From: Oscillibacter sp.
Lineage (GTDB): Bacteria; Bacillota; Clostridia; Oscillospirales; Oscillospiraceae
Direction of reading: 5' to 3'
DNA: 63,576 nt
Assembly (NCBI GenBank): GCA_022797935.1
Contig: JAAWLO010000005.1
Coordinates: forward strand, 1 to 63,576
Shown here: positions 40,604-47,579 of the stretch, piece after piece
How positions within the stretch are numbered: the first letter of the stretch is position 1
Layout: the number at the start of each line of letters is the position of its first letter
Notes under the pieces: model-generated
Databases searched by the model: none
Told to the model about the DNA's origin: nothing
The model's input: the letters and a program-made list of their open reading frames with translations, nothing else
Translations under genes and position numbers: made by a program

Positions 40604-40645
40604 TTAAAAAATAAAAACAGCTTCAAAAAATCAGCTTTATTTTAA
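40604..40645. promoter_or_regulatory. AT-rich inverted repeat upstream of tetR
   Basis: TTAAAAAATAAAAACAGCT at 40604 faces AGCTTTATTTTAA at 40633, an imperfect inverted repeat at the likely tetR promoter. It shares its arm sequence with the repeat at 39858. Confidence 0.45.
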
Positions 40646-40688
40646 CACATCCCAATAGCATAATGCAAGCTTAAACGGAGGGAACTCT

Positions 40689-40710
40689 ATGGACAACATA
40701 TGGACAACAT
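40689..40710 (+). repeat. 11-bp tandem duplication at a start codon
   Basis: ATGGACAACAT occurs twice in direct tandem. The first ATG has the well-spaced GGAGGG site but leads into a different frame. The second ATG opens the Gp49-like gene. The duplication therefore separates ribosome site and gene by 11 bases. Confidence 0.8.
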
Positions 40711-41095
40711 CAAGGTTTATCAGCCGCCCGGCCAGGTCTCGCAGGTCGAGGCGTTTATTGAGGACCTGCATCCCAAACTTCGGGAGAAGCTGGTCTGGCA
40801 GATCTTCCGTCTGTCCCGTACCCCGCCTGCCGGGCTGAAAGAGCCTCATTACAAGCACTTCTCCATTGAGAAGTACCGGAGTTTCTACGAGCTGCGGGAG
40901 AAGAACCGTATTGTGATCCGGGTGATTTTCACAATGCTTCCCAGCGGAGAGTTTCTTCTTCTGCACGCCTTTCAGAAACGCCAGTCCCGGGACACCATGC
41001 GGGCACTGGAACAATCTCTGAGACTATTGTCGTTGCTCCGGGACCACCCGGAGTACACAGTAGAATATAAAGTGAAGGAGGAAGCCAAATCATGA
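40700..41095 (+). CDS. Gp49-like/RelE-type toxin-fold protein
   Basis: This 131-residue protein matches the phage-derived Gp49-like (HigB-type, DUF891) family: VEAFIEDLHPKLREKLVWQIFRL, PHYKHFSIEKYRSFYELREKNRIVIRVIF (core YRSFYELREKNRIVIRV) and LLLHAFQKRQSRDT. In toxin-antitoxin systems this fold is an mRNA interferase, but no antitoxin gene is visible beside it. Its ATG lies 18 bases from the ribosome site because of an 11-bp duplication, so expression may be reduced. Its stop overlaps the next start (ATGA), beginning a chain of four coupled genes. Confidence 0.75.
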   Translation: MDNIKVYQPPGQVSQVEAFIEDLHPKLREKLVWQIFRLSRTPPAGLKEPHYKHFSIEKYRSFYELREKNRIVIRVIFTMLPSGEFLLLHAFQKRQSRDTMRALEQSLRLLSLLRDHPEYTVEYKVKEEAKS

Positions 41096-41181
41096 AGCGC
41101 AGCCCCTACATCTCCCTCGCGGCCATGCTCGTTTTCGCGGGCATGGTATTTTTATGGAAAAGGAGGCCCAAACCCCAATGA
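41092..41181 (+). CDS. 29-residue single-helix membrane peptide
   Basis: A small reading frame encodes MKRSPYISLAAMLVFAGMVF, then LWKRRPKPQ: one transmembrane helix with positive residues at both ends. AAGGAGG lies upstream of its ATG. Its ATG overlaps the upstream stop by four bases, and its stop overlaps the next ATG by four bases, so it is locked into the operon. It is too short to assign to a family. A role as a small membrane subunit of the sortase module is inferred from position only. Confidence 0.65.
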   Translation: MKRSPYISLAAMLVFAGMVFLWKRRPKPQ

Positions 41182-42092
41182 AGAAATTCCTCATGTGCCT
41201 GCTGCTGGCGCTCACGCTGACCACCAGCGCCGCCGCTCTGGAGGTTCCCACGAACACCGTGGTCCAAAACCTCAACGGCAGCCAGCAGCTCATCAAAACC
41301 TACGTCCTTCCCCCGGAAACGGACCCGCAGACGTTGGTGGAGGAGCCCTTTGAACAGGAGGGCTATTTATACACCTTCGCGGAGATCGTCAAGGAGGAGA
41401 ACCTGATCTCGGACGCCAGCTATCACCGGGAGACTGTAACAGTAAACAGTGAAACCGATGATCTCTCCAGGATTCTGGAACAGCTAAAGCCGTCCATTGA
41501 CTATGACGACGGCACATACAAAGGGACGCTGGCCCTGGACCACACCAGCATCCACACGGAGGCCTCCGGATATGAAACCCGCAGCAGCACCGTGACCGCC
41601 ACCAAGACCATTGGCCCGGTGGACCGGAACGACATGTCCTATGTCCCCGCCACCACGGTCAAGAACGGCGTAACGCTGAAGCTGTCCGGTGTGGACTGGC
41701 AGGTAACGGGAACGGACCTGGTGGGGGACGCCCTGTCTCCGTCATCCTATCAGGCCGTGGCCTCCTACTCGGGCAAGTCCTATTATAAGGCGGCTACGGG
41801 TTATGTCACCACCGCCGACTATGTGGGGCAAATCTCTCAGAATGGCGTGGAGAGTGTCACGTATCAGGTGAAGTATCTGGGTACGGAAGGCGGTAAGCTG
41901 GAGCCCGGGGAATCCGGGATTGCCAAGGCCGCCGGAGGGCTATACTCAGTTTTGCCCTATGTACTGGGGGGTCTCGGTATCCTGGCTCTGATTGTGCTGG
42001 CGGTATTGCTTGTGCGGTCCCGGCGGGAGGCCCGAATGTATCAGAATGACGACCTGGCAAATCTCGAACATGAGGAGGAAGAGCACGAATGA
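41178..42092 (+). CDS. Secreted protein with C-terminal membrane anchor
   Basis: This protein of about 304 residues has a signal peptide (MKKFLMCLLLALTLTTSAAA) and a Thr/Ser-rich extracytoplasmic region of beta character. A C-terminal transmembrane helix follows near residues 258-280 (VLPYVLGGLGILALIVLAVLL), then an acidic cytoplasmic tail (LANLEHEEEEHE). I chose the ATG at 41178, which overlaps the stop of the small membrane peptide. There is no LPXTG motif, so it is not an obvious sortase substrate. It overlaps the sortase gene by four bases and probably works with it at the surface. I know no named family for it. Confidence 0.72.
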   Translation: MKKFLMCLLLALTLTTSAAALEVPTNTVVQNLNGSQQLIKTYVLPPETDPQTLVEEPFEQEGYLYTFAEIVKEENLISDASYHRETVTVNSETDDLSRILEQLKPSIDYDDGTYKGTLALDHTSIHTEASGYETRSSTVTATKTIGPVDRNDMSYVPATTVKNGVTLKLSGVDWQVTGTDLVGDALSPSSYQAVASYSGKSYYKAATGYVTTADYVGQISQNGVESVTYQVKYLGTEGGKLEPGESGIAKAAGGLYSVLPYVLGGLGILALIVLAVLLVRSRREARMYQNDDLANLEHEEEEHE

Positions 42093-42934
42093 AATGGAAC
42101 AAATGGATTGCAGGTTTAGCACTGTCGGCGTCGCTGCTGGCCCTGCCCGCTCAGGCGATGGACTACAATTTCAGTACCGCCGCACCCCAGGACTTCTACA
42201 AGAGCGGGTCCTATGAGGATGTCTACGGCTCTCAGCACAACTACGGCGGCAGGAACGTAGTGGACTATCAGGTCCCGGAACTGGAGTATGGCCAGTTCAG
42301 CACCACCCAGACCGGTGTGATGGAACGGACGACTCTGCCCGGCCTTCAGGCGGCGGTTGCCACCAGTGACGGAACCGACGGCGGCGGTTTCGGCATCAGC
42401 GGCGGTCCCATTACCGTTCTGACGGAAGTCGGGACATCCGCTGGAGGCGCGGAGAGCTTTCTGCCGCCCACTTCCATCAGCCAGCCGGGCGCCTCGCAGA
42501 ATGTGTCCCAAAGGCCGGTTTACACCAGTATTGAGGGCATGAAGCGGAGTGACGGCAGCATTGGAACGGTAAAAATCCCTTCCCTGGATATCAATATGAA
42601 AGTATGGGAGGGAGAAACCAACGAGAGCATGAAAAAGGGGCTGGGGCATTACAGCTCCACCTCGGCCTGGGACGGCAATGTGGGTATCTGTGGGCATAAC
42701 CGGGGGGCCAAGTATACGATTGGCTCCATCAAGGATCTGGAGTATGGGGATACCATCACCTATACCACGGTCCACGGCACCCGGACCTACTCGGTGGTCT
42801 CCGTTAAAACCATCTCCAATTCCGACTGGAGCTATTTGCAGGCCACCAGCGACAACCGCATCACGCTGACCACCTGTCTCGCCAATCAGCCCGAAAAAAG
42901 AATTTGCGTTCAGGCGGTGGAGAAAACCACCTGA
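42089..42934 (+). CDS. Class D-like sortase
   Basis: This 281-residue protein has a signal peptide or anchor (residues 5-23) and a long low-complexity linker. A sortase domain runs from about residue 145. The catalytic triad is visible: His203 in GICGHNRG, Cys263 in TLTTCLANQ and Arg271 in PEKRICVQ. TLTTC is the usual motif of classes B to D. Sortases join proteins to the cell wall or to each other outside the membrane. It ends a chain of four overlapping genes, and the neighbouring CAP-domain and thioester-adhesin genes encode surface proteins it could process, although no LPXTG-like substrate is complete here. Confidence 0.85.
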   Translation: MKWNKWIAGLALSASLLALPAQAMDYNFSTAAPQDFYKSGSYEDVYGSQHNYGGRNVVDYQVPELEYGQFSTTQTGVMERTTLPGLQAAVATSDGTDGGGFGISGGPITVLTEVGTSAGGAESFLPPTSISQPGASQNVSQRPVYTSIEGMKRSDGSIGTVKIPSLDINMKVWEGETNESMKKGLGHYSSTSAWDGNVGICGHNRGAKYTIGSIKDLEYGDTITYTTVHGTRTYSVVSVKTISNSDWSYLQATSDNRITLTTCLANQPEKRICVQAVEKTT

Positions 42935-43011
42935 AATGCGCAAAAGCGTCGTTTAGAGGAGGCTCAAAGTTGAAAAGACGTTTTTTCGGCGTTGAGAAAT
43001 AAAATAAACCT

Positions 43012-43040
43012 TTGACAGACCGGAAAAGGTGTATTATGCT
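43012..43040 (+). promoter_or_regulatory. Promoter of the CAP-domain gene
   Basis: TTGACA (43012-43017) and TATGCT (43035-43040) are 17 bases apart. It lies too far downstream for starts at 43012 or 43036 to be used, supporting the start at 43105. Confidence 0.8.
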
Positions 43041-43104
43041 CAAAATATCCCGGGAAACACAACGAAAAAGTGAGCGCGGCAGCGCTGTGGAAAAGAAGGG
43101 CTAT

Positions 43105-44076
43105 ATGAGACATTTGAAAAGGGATATGGGCATGATGCTCACCGGCATGGCGCTGGGCGTTTTGCTGACAGGCGGAGCGGTGGCCGCCGGAGTAATGGCG
43201 GAGCCGTCCTGGCAGAACATCTATGTGGACGGCCGGCAGGTTCAGATGGCGGCCTATAATATCGCAGGAAACAATTATGTCAAACTCCGGGACATTGGAA
43301 AGGAAGTTGGATTTAACGTCTATTGGCAGGATGGCGTTCAGGTGGACAGTTCCGCACCTTATACCGGAGAAGCTCCGGCAAAAGCCAATTCCCAGCCCAC
43401 GTCTCTTGCGGCAACTTCGCTCCAGATCAGCAGCATGAAAGGCACAGAGCTGACAGTGGGAGAGAGAAGCTCCCTCTTCATCAGCCCTGACGGAACGGGA
43501 TGCACGGCGGTATCCAGCAATCTGTCGGTTGCTTCGCTAGAGCAGGTCGCCGGATATTGGGTCGTTGTACCCAAAGCCCCGGGCTCCGCTACAGTTACCG
43601 TCACCAACGCTGCCGGAGAATCTGGTTCACTGGTCTTTACAGTGAAAACGGATACCTCCACTCCCGCTGAGATCGACCTGAATGCCAGCATGGATATCCG
43701 GCAGGAAATGGTACGGCTAATCAATGAGGTGCGACAGGAACACGGCCTCGCGGCCCTGCCCGTCAATGACGCGCTGATGAATGCCGCTCAGGACTGTGCA
43801 GCCCACCAAATGCGAAATCATAGCACATATGAATGGCAGGTTTTGCGGAATTACGGATGGGCCTATGGCGGAGGATTTAATCTAACCTGCTTCAATGCCA
43901 CCGGACCTACTTACGTAGCACAAACAGCCATTTTCAATTGGGGTAATTCCCCGGGGCACTTCCAGACCATAGTTCGAGAAACTGCCACCTGTCTTGGCAC
44001 TGGCGTCTACCTGTCCGACGGTATGGCTTACTGCTATATGGTAGTAGGTGATCCTAGCGGGCACAGCCCCCTATAA
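43105..44076 (+). CDS. Secreted CAP-domain protein with copper-amine-oxidase-like N-domain
   Basis: This protein of about 323 residues begins with a signal or anchor helix (MLTGMALGVLLTGGAVAAGV). A copper-amine-oxidase N-terminal-like domain follows (IYVDGRQVQMAAYNIAGNNYVKLRDIGKEVGF; core NNYVKLRDIGKEVGF), then a Big2-like stretch (LTVGERSSLFISPDG, GSATVTVTNAAG). A C-terminal CAP/SCP domain ends the protein (MVRLINEVRQEHGLAAL, AAQDCAAHQM, GNSPGHFQTIV, YCYMVVGD). CAP domains of bacteria are secreted and mostly of unknown activity. AGAAGG precedes the ATG at 43105. Confidence 0.82.
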   Translation: MRHLKRDMGMMLTGMALGVLLTGGAVAAGVMAEPSWQNIYVDGRQVQMAAYNIAGNNYVKLRDIGKEVGFNVYWQDGVQVDSSAPYTGEAPAKANSQPTSLAATSLQISSMKGTELTVGERSSLFISPDGTGCTAVSSNLSVASLEQVAGYWVVVPKAPGSATVTVTNAAGESGSLVFTVKTDTSTPAEIDLNASMDIRQEMVRLINEVRQEHGLAALPVNDALMNAAQDCAAHQMRNHSTYEWQVLRNYGWAYGGGFNLTCFNATGPTYVAQTAIFNWGNSPGHFQTIVRETATCLGTGVYLSDGMAYCYMVVGDPSGHSPL

Positions 44077-44100
44077 GACTAAAACAATCAACTCCTTTTG

Positions 44101-44134
44101 GGAAAGCCTTTCAACAGATGTTGAAGGGCTTTCC
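44101..44134 (+). terminator. Terminator after the CAP-domain gene
   Basis: GGAAAGCCTTTCAAC and GTTGAAGGGCTTTCC form an almost perfect 15-bp stem, followed by ATTTTG. The next gene starts 35 bases later. Confidence 0.75.
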
Positions 44135-44168
44135 ATTTTGAAAAAATGCATGAAAGGACATCGTTCTA

Positions 44169-44717
44169 ATGAAAAAACGAACTCAGTCCATATGGACACG
44201 AATGACAGCTATTTTGCTGGCATTCGTCTGTGTCGTTGGTCTATTTCCTCTCCAAGCTCTCGCTGCTACGGATACAATTAAGTTGGAGAGATTTGGTATG
44301 TCCGGCGTTTCCTATGAGTCCCCTGCCCTTGGCAAGTGCGATCTGCACCAAATGTATTACGCCAACGGAAACCAGACCACCGCAGGTTTCTGCGGCACAA
44401 AAGGCGGTGGCATGGGACAGTCTCTGCTGGGGCAGACCTGGGGAAACAAAAGGGGCCTCTCTGATCCTACGGTCTCCATGATGATGGCGTATTATTACGC
44501 TCATTCTACCGGTGTCTTTACAGATCAGGCCAAGGCGCTGGGTGTTGATATCATTTGGGGTGATGGGTATACTTGGTATATGAACGCCTGGGTCCAGGCG
44601 ATCATCTGGCGGTATCAACAGGGGAGCATGAGTGATCCTGTGGTTGCCTGCGCCGAAGAGTTGATGGCCGTTTTCAACTCCTTGGACGGAGCGAATTACA
44701 CAAGTATCTTGGTATGA
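44169..44717 (+). CDS. Truncated thioester-domain surface adhesin
   Basis: This 182-residue protein has a signal peptide (MTAILLAFVCVVGLFPLQALA) and then what looks like a thioester domain. Cys75 in AGFCGTKGGGMG and Gln143 in WVQAIIWRY are placed as in domains that form an internal Cys-Gln thioester for covalent attachment to host targets. Adhesins of this type continue for many hundred residues with Cna-B repeats and a sortase signal. Here the frame stops soon after AEELMAVFNSLDGANYTSILV, at a change of sequence context. It is therefore probably the remnant of a larger gene cut by recombination (inference). Confidence 0.68.
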   Translation: MKKRTQSIWTRMTAILLAFVCVVGLFPLQALAATDTIKLERFGMSGVSYESPALGKCDLHQMYYANGNQTTAGFCGTKGGGMGQSLLGQTWGNKRGLSDPTVSMMMAYYYAHSTGVFTDQAKALGVDIIWGDGYTWYMNAWVQAIIWRYQQGSMSDPVVACAEELMAVFNSLDGANYTSILV

Positions 44718-44730
44718 AAACATAACAAAA

Positions 44731-44765
44731 GCCATGGGCCCGTTGCAGCACAATGGGCCCATGGC
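44731..44765. terminator. Hairpin downstream of the truncated adhesin
   Basis: GCCATGGGCCC and GGGCCCATGGC form a perfect 11-bp stem. The T-rich side (TTTTGTTATG) is on the minus strand, so it is oriented against the adhesin gene. Two direct TTTACTACT copies follow at 44780-44800, as often seen at element ends. Confidence 0.5.
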
Positions 44766-44819
44766 CTGGAACTATTGACTTTACTACTAATTTACTACTT
44801 TTGCTGAAATCGTCTACTG

Positions 44820-45518
44820 ATGCGCGACAAACGGGCGCTTGCTGCGAATTTCCTAAAGCTCTACCTTCAGCCCGTTCACCGGAGCTTTTTCGTGGATGAT
44901 GTTTTTGGCATCCACGAAAGTTATCGTGATAACAGAATACAGATGTTGGAAGAACCTGGTCCTACTCAGGGGTATGGTTTCCATGTAATGCTGGTCGACA
45001 GCAGTACCGGGACTTTGGTGCATCAGCGACTGATAGGCTTGGAACACGATTTGTCTGTGCGTCTGCGTGATGCCATTATCCATCAGCCGATGATTCCGGA
45101 TTATGAGCAACGGCTTCAGCGCATCATGGCGCAATACCCTACGAGGGACCTCGTCACGTTGGCGAGCAGCCAGCCGGTCAGCACGGGACAGGGCAGCATG
45201 GTTACGACTATGCCGCAGCTCCGCCCGAGTCATAGGGGAATTACCGGGGTCAAAAAGGATAACTACCCTCTTCCCGAGGAACTGCGCAAGTTCAATTATA
45301 TCTATAATGATGGTACGGAGCATGTGGTGATGGCTGTCCCGGAATCGCTTCTCCCACAGGCAATCGAGTCCGGTAACTTCGATGATTTTGAGTGTCCCAT
45401 CCCTTGCCGGTATATCCTGGCGAAAGGGTACCGCATCCTTGATGGATATGTCATCTGCAACGTTCCGTATAACAACAGGCTTGGTGTGAACATTGATAAA
45501 TCCTGGTACGATGAGTAA
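44820..45518 (+). CDS. Hypothetical protein, possibly the remnant of a larger gene
   Basis: This reading frame of up to 232 residues has no family I recognise. Segments such as GYGFHVMLVDSSTGTLVHQRL, RLRDAIIHQPMIPDYEQRLQRI and FECPIPCRYILAKGYRILDGYVICNVPYNN (cores given) look like a real protein rather than a shadow frame. Neither the first ATG nor the one at 44943 has a convincing ribosome site. It may be the 3' part of a gene that lost its start when the island was rearranged. There is no signal peptide. Confidence 0.5.
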   Translation: MRDKRALAANFLKLYLQPVHRSFFVDDVFGIHESYRDNRIQMLEEPGPTQGYGFHVMLVDSSTGTLVHQRLIGLEHDLSVRLRDAIIHQPMIPDYEQRLQRIMAQYPTRDLVTLASSQPVSTGQGSMVTTMPQLRPSHRGITGVKKDNYPLPEELRKFNYIYNDGTEHVVMAVPESLLPQAIESGNFDDFECPIPCRYILAKGYRILDGYVICNVPYNNRLGVNIDKSWYDE

Positions 45519-45683
45519 ACGAATAAGCAGTCTTTGGCATACCTGGAATTTTTAACTTCGACTACAAAAGAACTTTAAATGTTTGCGGAAGCGTACTAAG
45601 AATTTACAATATACATGAAAGTAGCCCCGCATTGTGAAGACGCAGGGCCGCTTCTCATTCTGGGCACCCCCGCATTCTCTGGC

Positions 45684-45737
45684 AGCTTACCCCAAAACAG
45701 GAAAATCCCCTGTAAGGGGTATTTCAAGGGGTAAGCT
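45684..45737. other. Nested inverted repeat near the island edge
   Basis: AGCTTACCCC and GGGGTAAGCT form a perfect outer stem enclosing CCCCT/AGGGG. It lies between the last island gene and tRNA-Arg. Its role (terminator or recombination site) is unclear. The rest of 45519-45795 shows no gene. Confidence 0.5.
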
Positions 45738-45795
45738 TATTTGAGCCGCTAAATATCAGAACTTTCTAACATAAAATGTGCCGATAAATCAGGAA

Positions 45796-45826
45796 AATCC
45801 CCGTATTCACTAAGAATACGGGGATT
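45796..45826 (-). terminator. Terminator of tRNA-Arg
   Basis: On the minus strand AATCCCCGTATTC pairs with GAATACGGGGATT, followed by TTTTCC. It starts six bases beyond the tRNA CCA end. Confidence 0.88.
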
Positions 45827-45831
45827 ACCGC

Positions 45832-45908
45832 TGGTACGCCCTGAGGGATTCGAACCCCCGGCCTTCTGGTCCGTAGCCAGACGCTCTATCCAGCTGAGCT
45901 AAGGGCGC
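45832..45908 (-). tRNA. tRNA-Arg(ACG)
   Basis: The complete 77-base cloverleaf is on the minus strand. The acceptor GCGCCCT pairs with AGGGCGT (one G-U), the D-arm contains AGCTCAGCTGGATAGAGC, the anticodon loop is CTACGGA with anticodon ACG, and the T-arm is CCGGGGGTTCGAATCCC. CCA is encoded. Its 3' end faces the accessory island, the side normally used by integrases. Confidence 0.97.
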
Positions 45909-45936
45909 GTGCGCTTTCCTTCCGGACAGCTTCCTC

Positions 45937-45965
45937 ATAATAGCACAGTCTATTTTAAATTGCAA
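45937..45965 (-). promoter_or_regulatory. Promoter of tRNA-Arg
   Basis: On the minus strand TTGCAA (45960-45965) and TATTAT (45937-45942) are 17 bases apart, 29 bases before the mature 5' end. Confidence 0.75.
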
Positions 45966-46070
45966 GCCCTTTTTCAAAATTTCTGCACTTTTTTTCCGCT
46001 CCCGCAGCCTCTTGCTGGCTCACGCTGTTTCCCCAAATCAAAACTCCGTCTTCCGCAAATAGACGCCCCT

Positions 46071-46979
46071 TTATAAAAACAGGCACCACAACGGAATCGC
46101 CGCCAAAGAAAGCACGGTGGACACCGTGACGCAGGTGGCTGCAAACTCCGCATTGCCGCCGTGACGCGCCGCGACAATGGCTGTGGTTCCGCCGGCGGGC
46201 ATCGCCGCCAACAGTACGGAAATCGCCTGCGTCAGGCCTCCAATCCCCATCACACGGCAGCCCAGCAGCACCAGCGCCGGAATAACCACCAGCCGAATTC
46301 CCGTAAAATACAGCACTTCCCAATCCAGAAAATCCCGCCAGCGCAGATTTGACATAATCATACCGATCAGAAACATAGACAGCGCTGTGTTGCAATTCCC
46401 CACGGCCCGCACGGTCTTATCCAGCACCGCCGGAAGCGAAATCTGGGCCATCATCAAAACCATACCCATCAAGACCGCTAAAATACAGGGATGAGTCAGC
46501 ACCTTCTTCCAGACCGACTTTCCGCCGCGTCCTGTAAAAAACGAGACGCCCAAGGACCACATAGCCGCCCTCTGGGGAATCAAGTAAACGGCTGACAGCA
46601 ACGCCCCTTCCGGCCCGAAAAGCCCTTCTGTCAACGGTGTGCCCAAAAATCCCGCGTTAGAACAGAGAACCGCGTACTGCAAAACCGGGCGCCGGTCCTT
46701 CGGGCTCCGGCAAAAGGCAGCCAATGCCAACAGCCAGCAGCCAAGCTGAACAATCAGGGACACTACCAGAATGGTTCCGGTCTGCTGCGGCGCCCCGCTG
46801 TCCATCCGCACCTGAAAGGAACAGATGATATTACAAGGCAGCACCAAGTCTATGACCAGCGCGGTCAGCCCCTTTTGAAAACCAGCGTCCACAATACCCA
46901 AACGCCGGAAAAACAGTCCCAGCGCCAACAGCATAAACAGCTCTCCCTGTAATGTCCACAGCTCCTGCAGGTCGATCAT
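46071..46979 (-). CDS. AEC-family (auxin-efflux-carrier-like) transporter
   Basis: This 302-residue membrane protein has about ten transmembrane helices in two halves separated by a short cytoplasmic loop (TGRGGKSVWKKVLTHP). Family features are the N-terminal LFMLLALGLFFRRLGIVD, the Asn-containing break LCSNAGFLGTPL in helix 4, and TALSMFLIGMIMS plus AAMPAGGTTAIVAARHGG in the second half. Bacterial members export or import small organic acids such as malate. AAAGGAG precedes the ATG at 46979. It seems to be a single-gene unit; the substrate cannot be read from sequence. Confidence 0.88.
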   Translation of the reverse strand: MIDLQELWTLQGELFMLLALGLFFRRLGIVDAGFQKGLTALVIDLVLPCNIICSFQVRMDSGAPQQTGTILVVSLIVQLGCWLLALAAFCRSPKDRRPVLQYAVLCSNAGFLGTPLTEGLFGPEGALLSAVYLIPQRAAMWSLGVSFFTGRGGKSVWKKVLTHPCILAVLMGMVLMMAQISLPAVLDKTVRAVGNCNTALSMFLIGMIMSNLRWRDFLDWEVLYFTGIRLVVIPALVLLGCRVMGIGGLTQAISVLLAAMPAGGTTAIVAARHGGNAEFAATCVTVSTVLSLAAIPLWCLFL

Positions 46980-47273
46980 GCCCGATCTCCTTTCTTCTCT
47001 TTATCTTTCGGGGGCAGCGCAGTCCCTCTTATCCCTAGCAGTATAAGCCCTGTGCCGCACTCCGTCAATGGTGGATTGGGATGCAGCCTTATTTTCTCGC
47101 TTCTTTCAGGGTCTGTTCACCGGAGTCCAAACCGCCGCCGTTTCGGGCTGCCGCCGGACGAAGAAGCACGCTTCCAAAATCCTCTCCATTTTTTACAGCA
47201 ATCTGCCTTTGCGGAAACCGCCAAAGCTGTCCCCCACAGCACCTTTCTCAAAAGAGACGCCGGGCGGTGCCTC

Positions 47274-47302
47274 TTGACAGGGCGGGCGTTTTGGAATAGA
47301 AT
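47274..47302 (+). promoter_or_regulatory. Promoter of the M-box/mgtE transcript
   Basis: TTGACA (47274-47279) and TAGAAT (47297-47302) are 17 bases apart, just before the M-box. Between 46980 and 47270 I see no gene. Confidence 0.85.
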
Positions 47303-47324
47303 GAAAAAAACAGGGAAAAGTGCA

Positions 47325-47475
47325 TAAGTTCCGGTAGGTAAGGCTGCCACAAGGATATGGGTCGCTGCCGCGAAATGATGGAGACATCATGAGTTGGTTT
47401 GAACAGGCGATATCGAACACGAAGGTATCATCTAACGCGATTTCACCGCCTTGTGAGGCTAAAGCTTGAACGGCG
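47325..47475 (+). promoter_or_regulatory. M-box (ykoK) magnesium riboswitch
   Basis: The leader carries the conserved M-box blocks in order: GGTAGGTAAGGCTGCC, AAGGATATGGGTCGCTGCC, GCGAAATGATGGAGACATCA, GAACAGG, and the 3' GAGGCTAAAGCTTGAACGG. Mg2+ binding folds this aptamer. It lies between a strong promoter and an intrinsic terminator ahead of mgtE, so high magnesium should stop transcription. The exact ends are estimated from memory of the family consensus. Confidence 0.88.
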
Positions 47476-47508
47476 TGGGGCGGACGGTTCCGCCTGTCAG
47501 TGAGGGAT

Positions 47509-47546
47509 TCTCCAGTCGTACCGGCACGGGACGATTGGAGATTTTT
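47509..47546 (+). terminator. Riboswitch expression-platform terminator
   Basis: TCTCCAGTCGT and ACGATTGGAGA form an 11-bp stem with one mismatch, followed by TTTTT. It lies 34 bases before the mgtE ATG, as expected for an off-switch. Confidence 0.88.
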
Positions 47547-47579
47547 GCTTTTGAGCACCTGGAAAGGAGGTCCCAGGCT

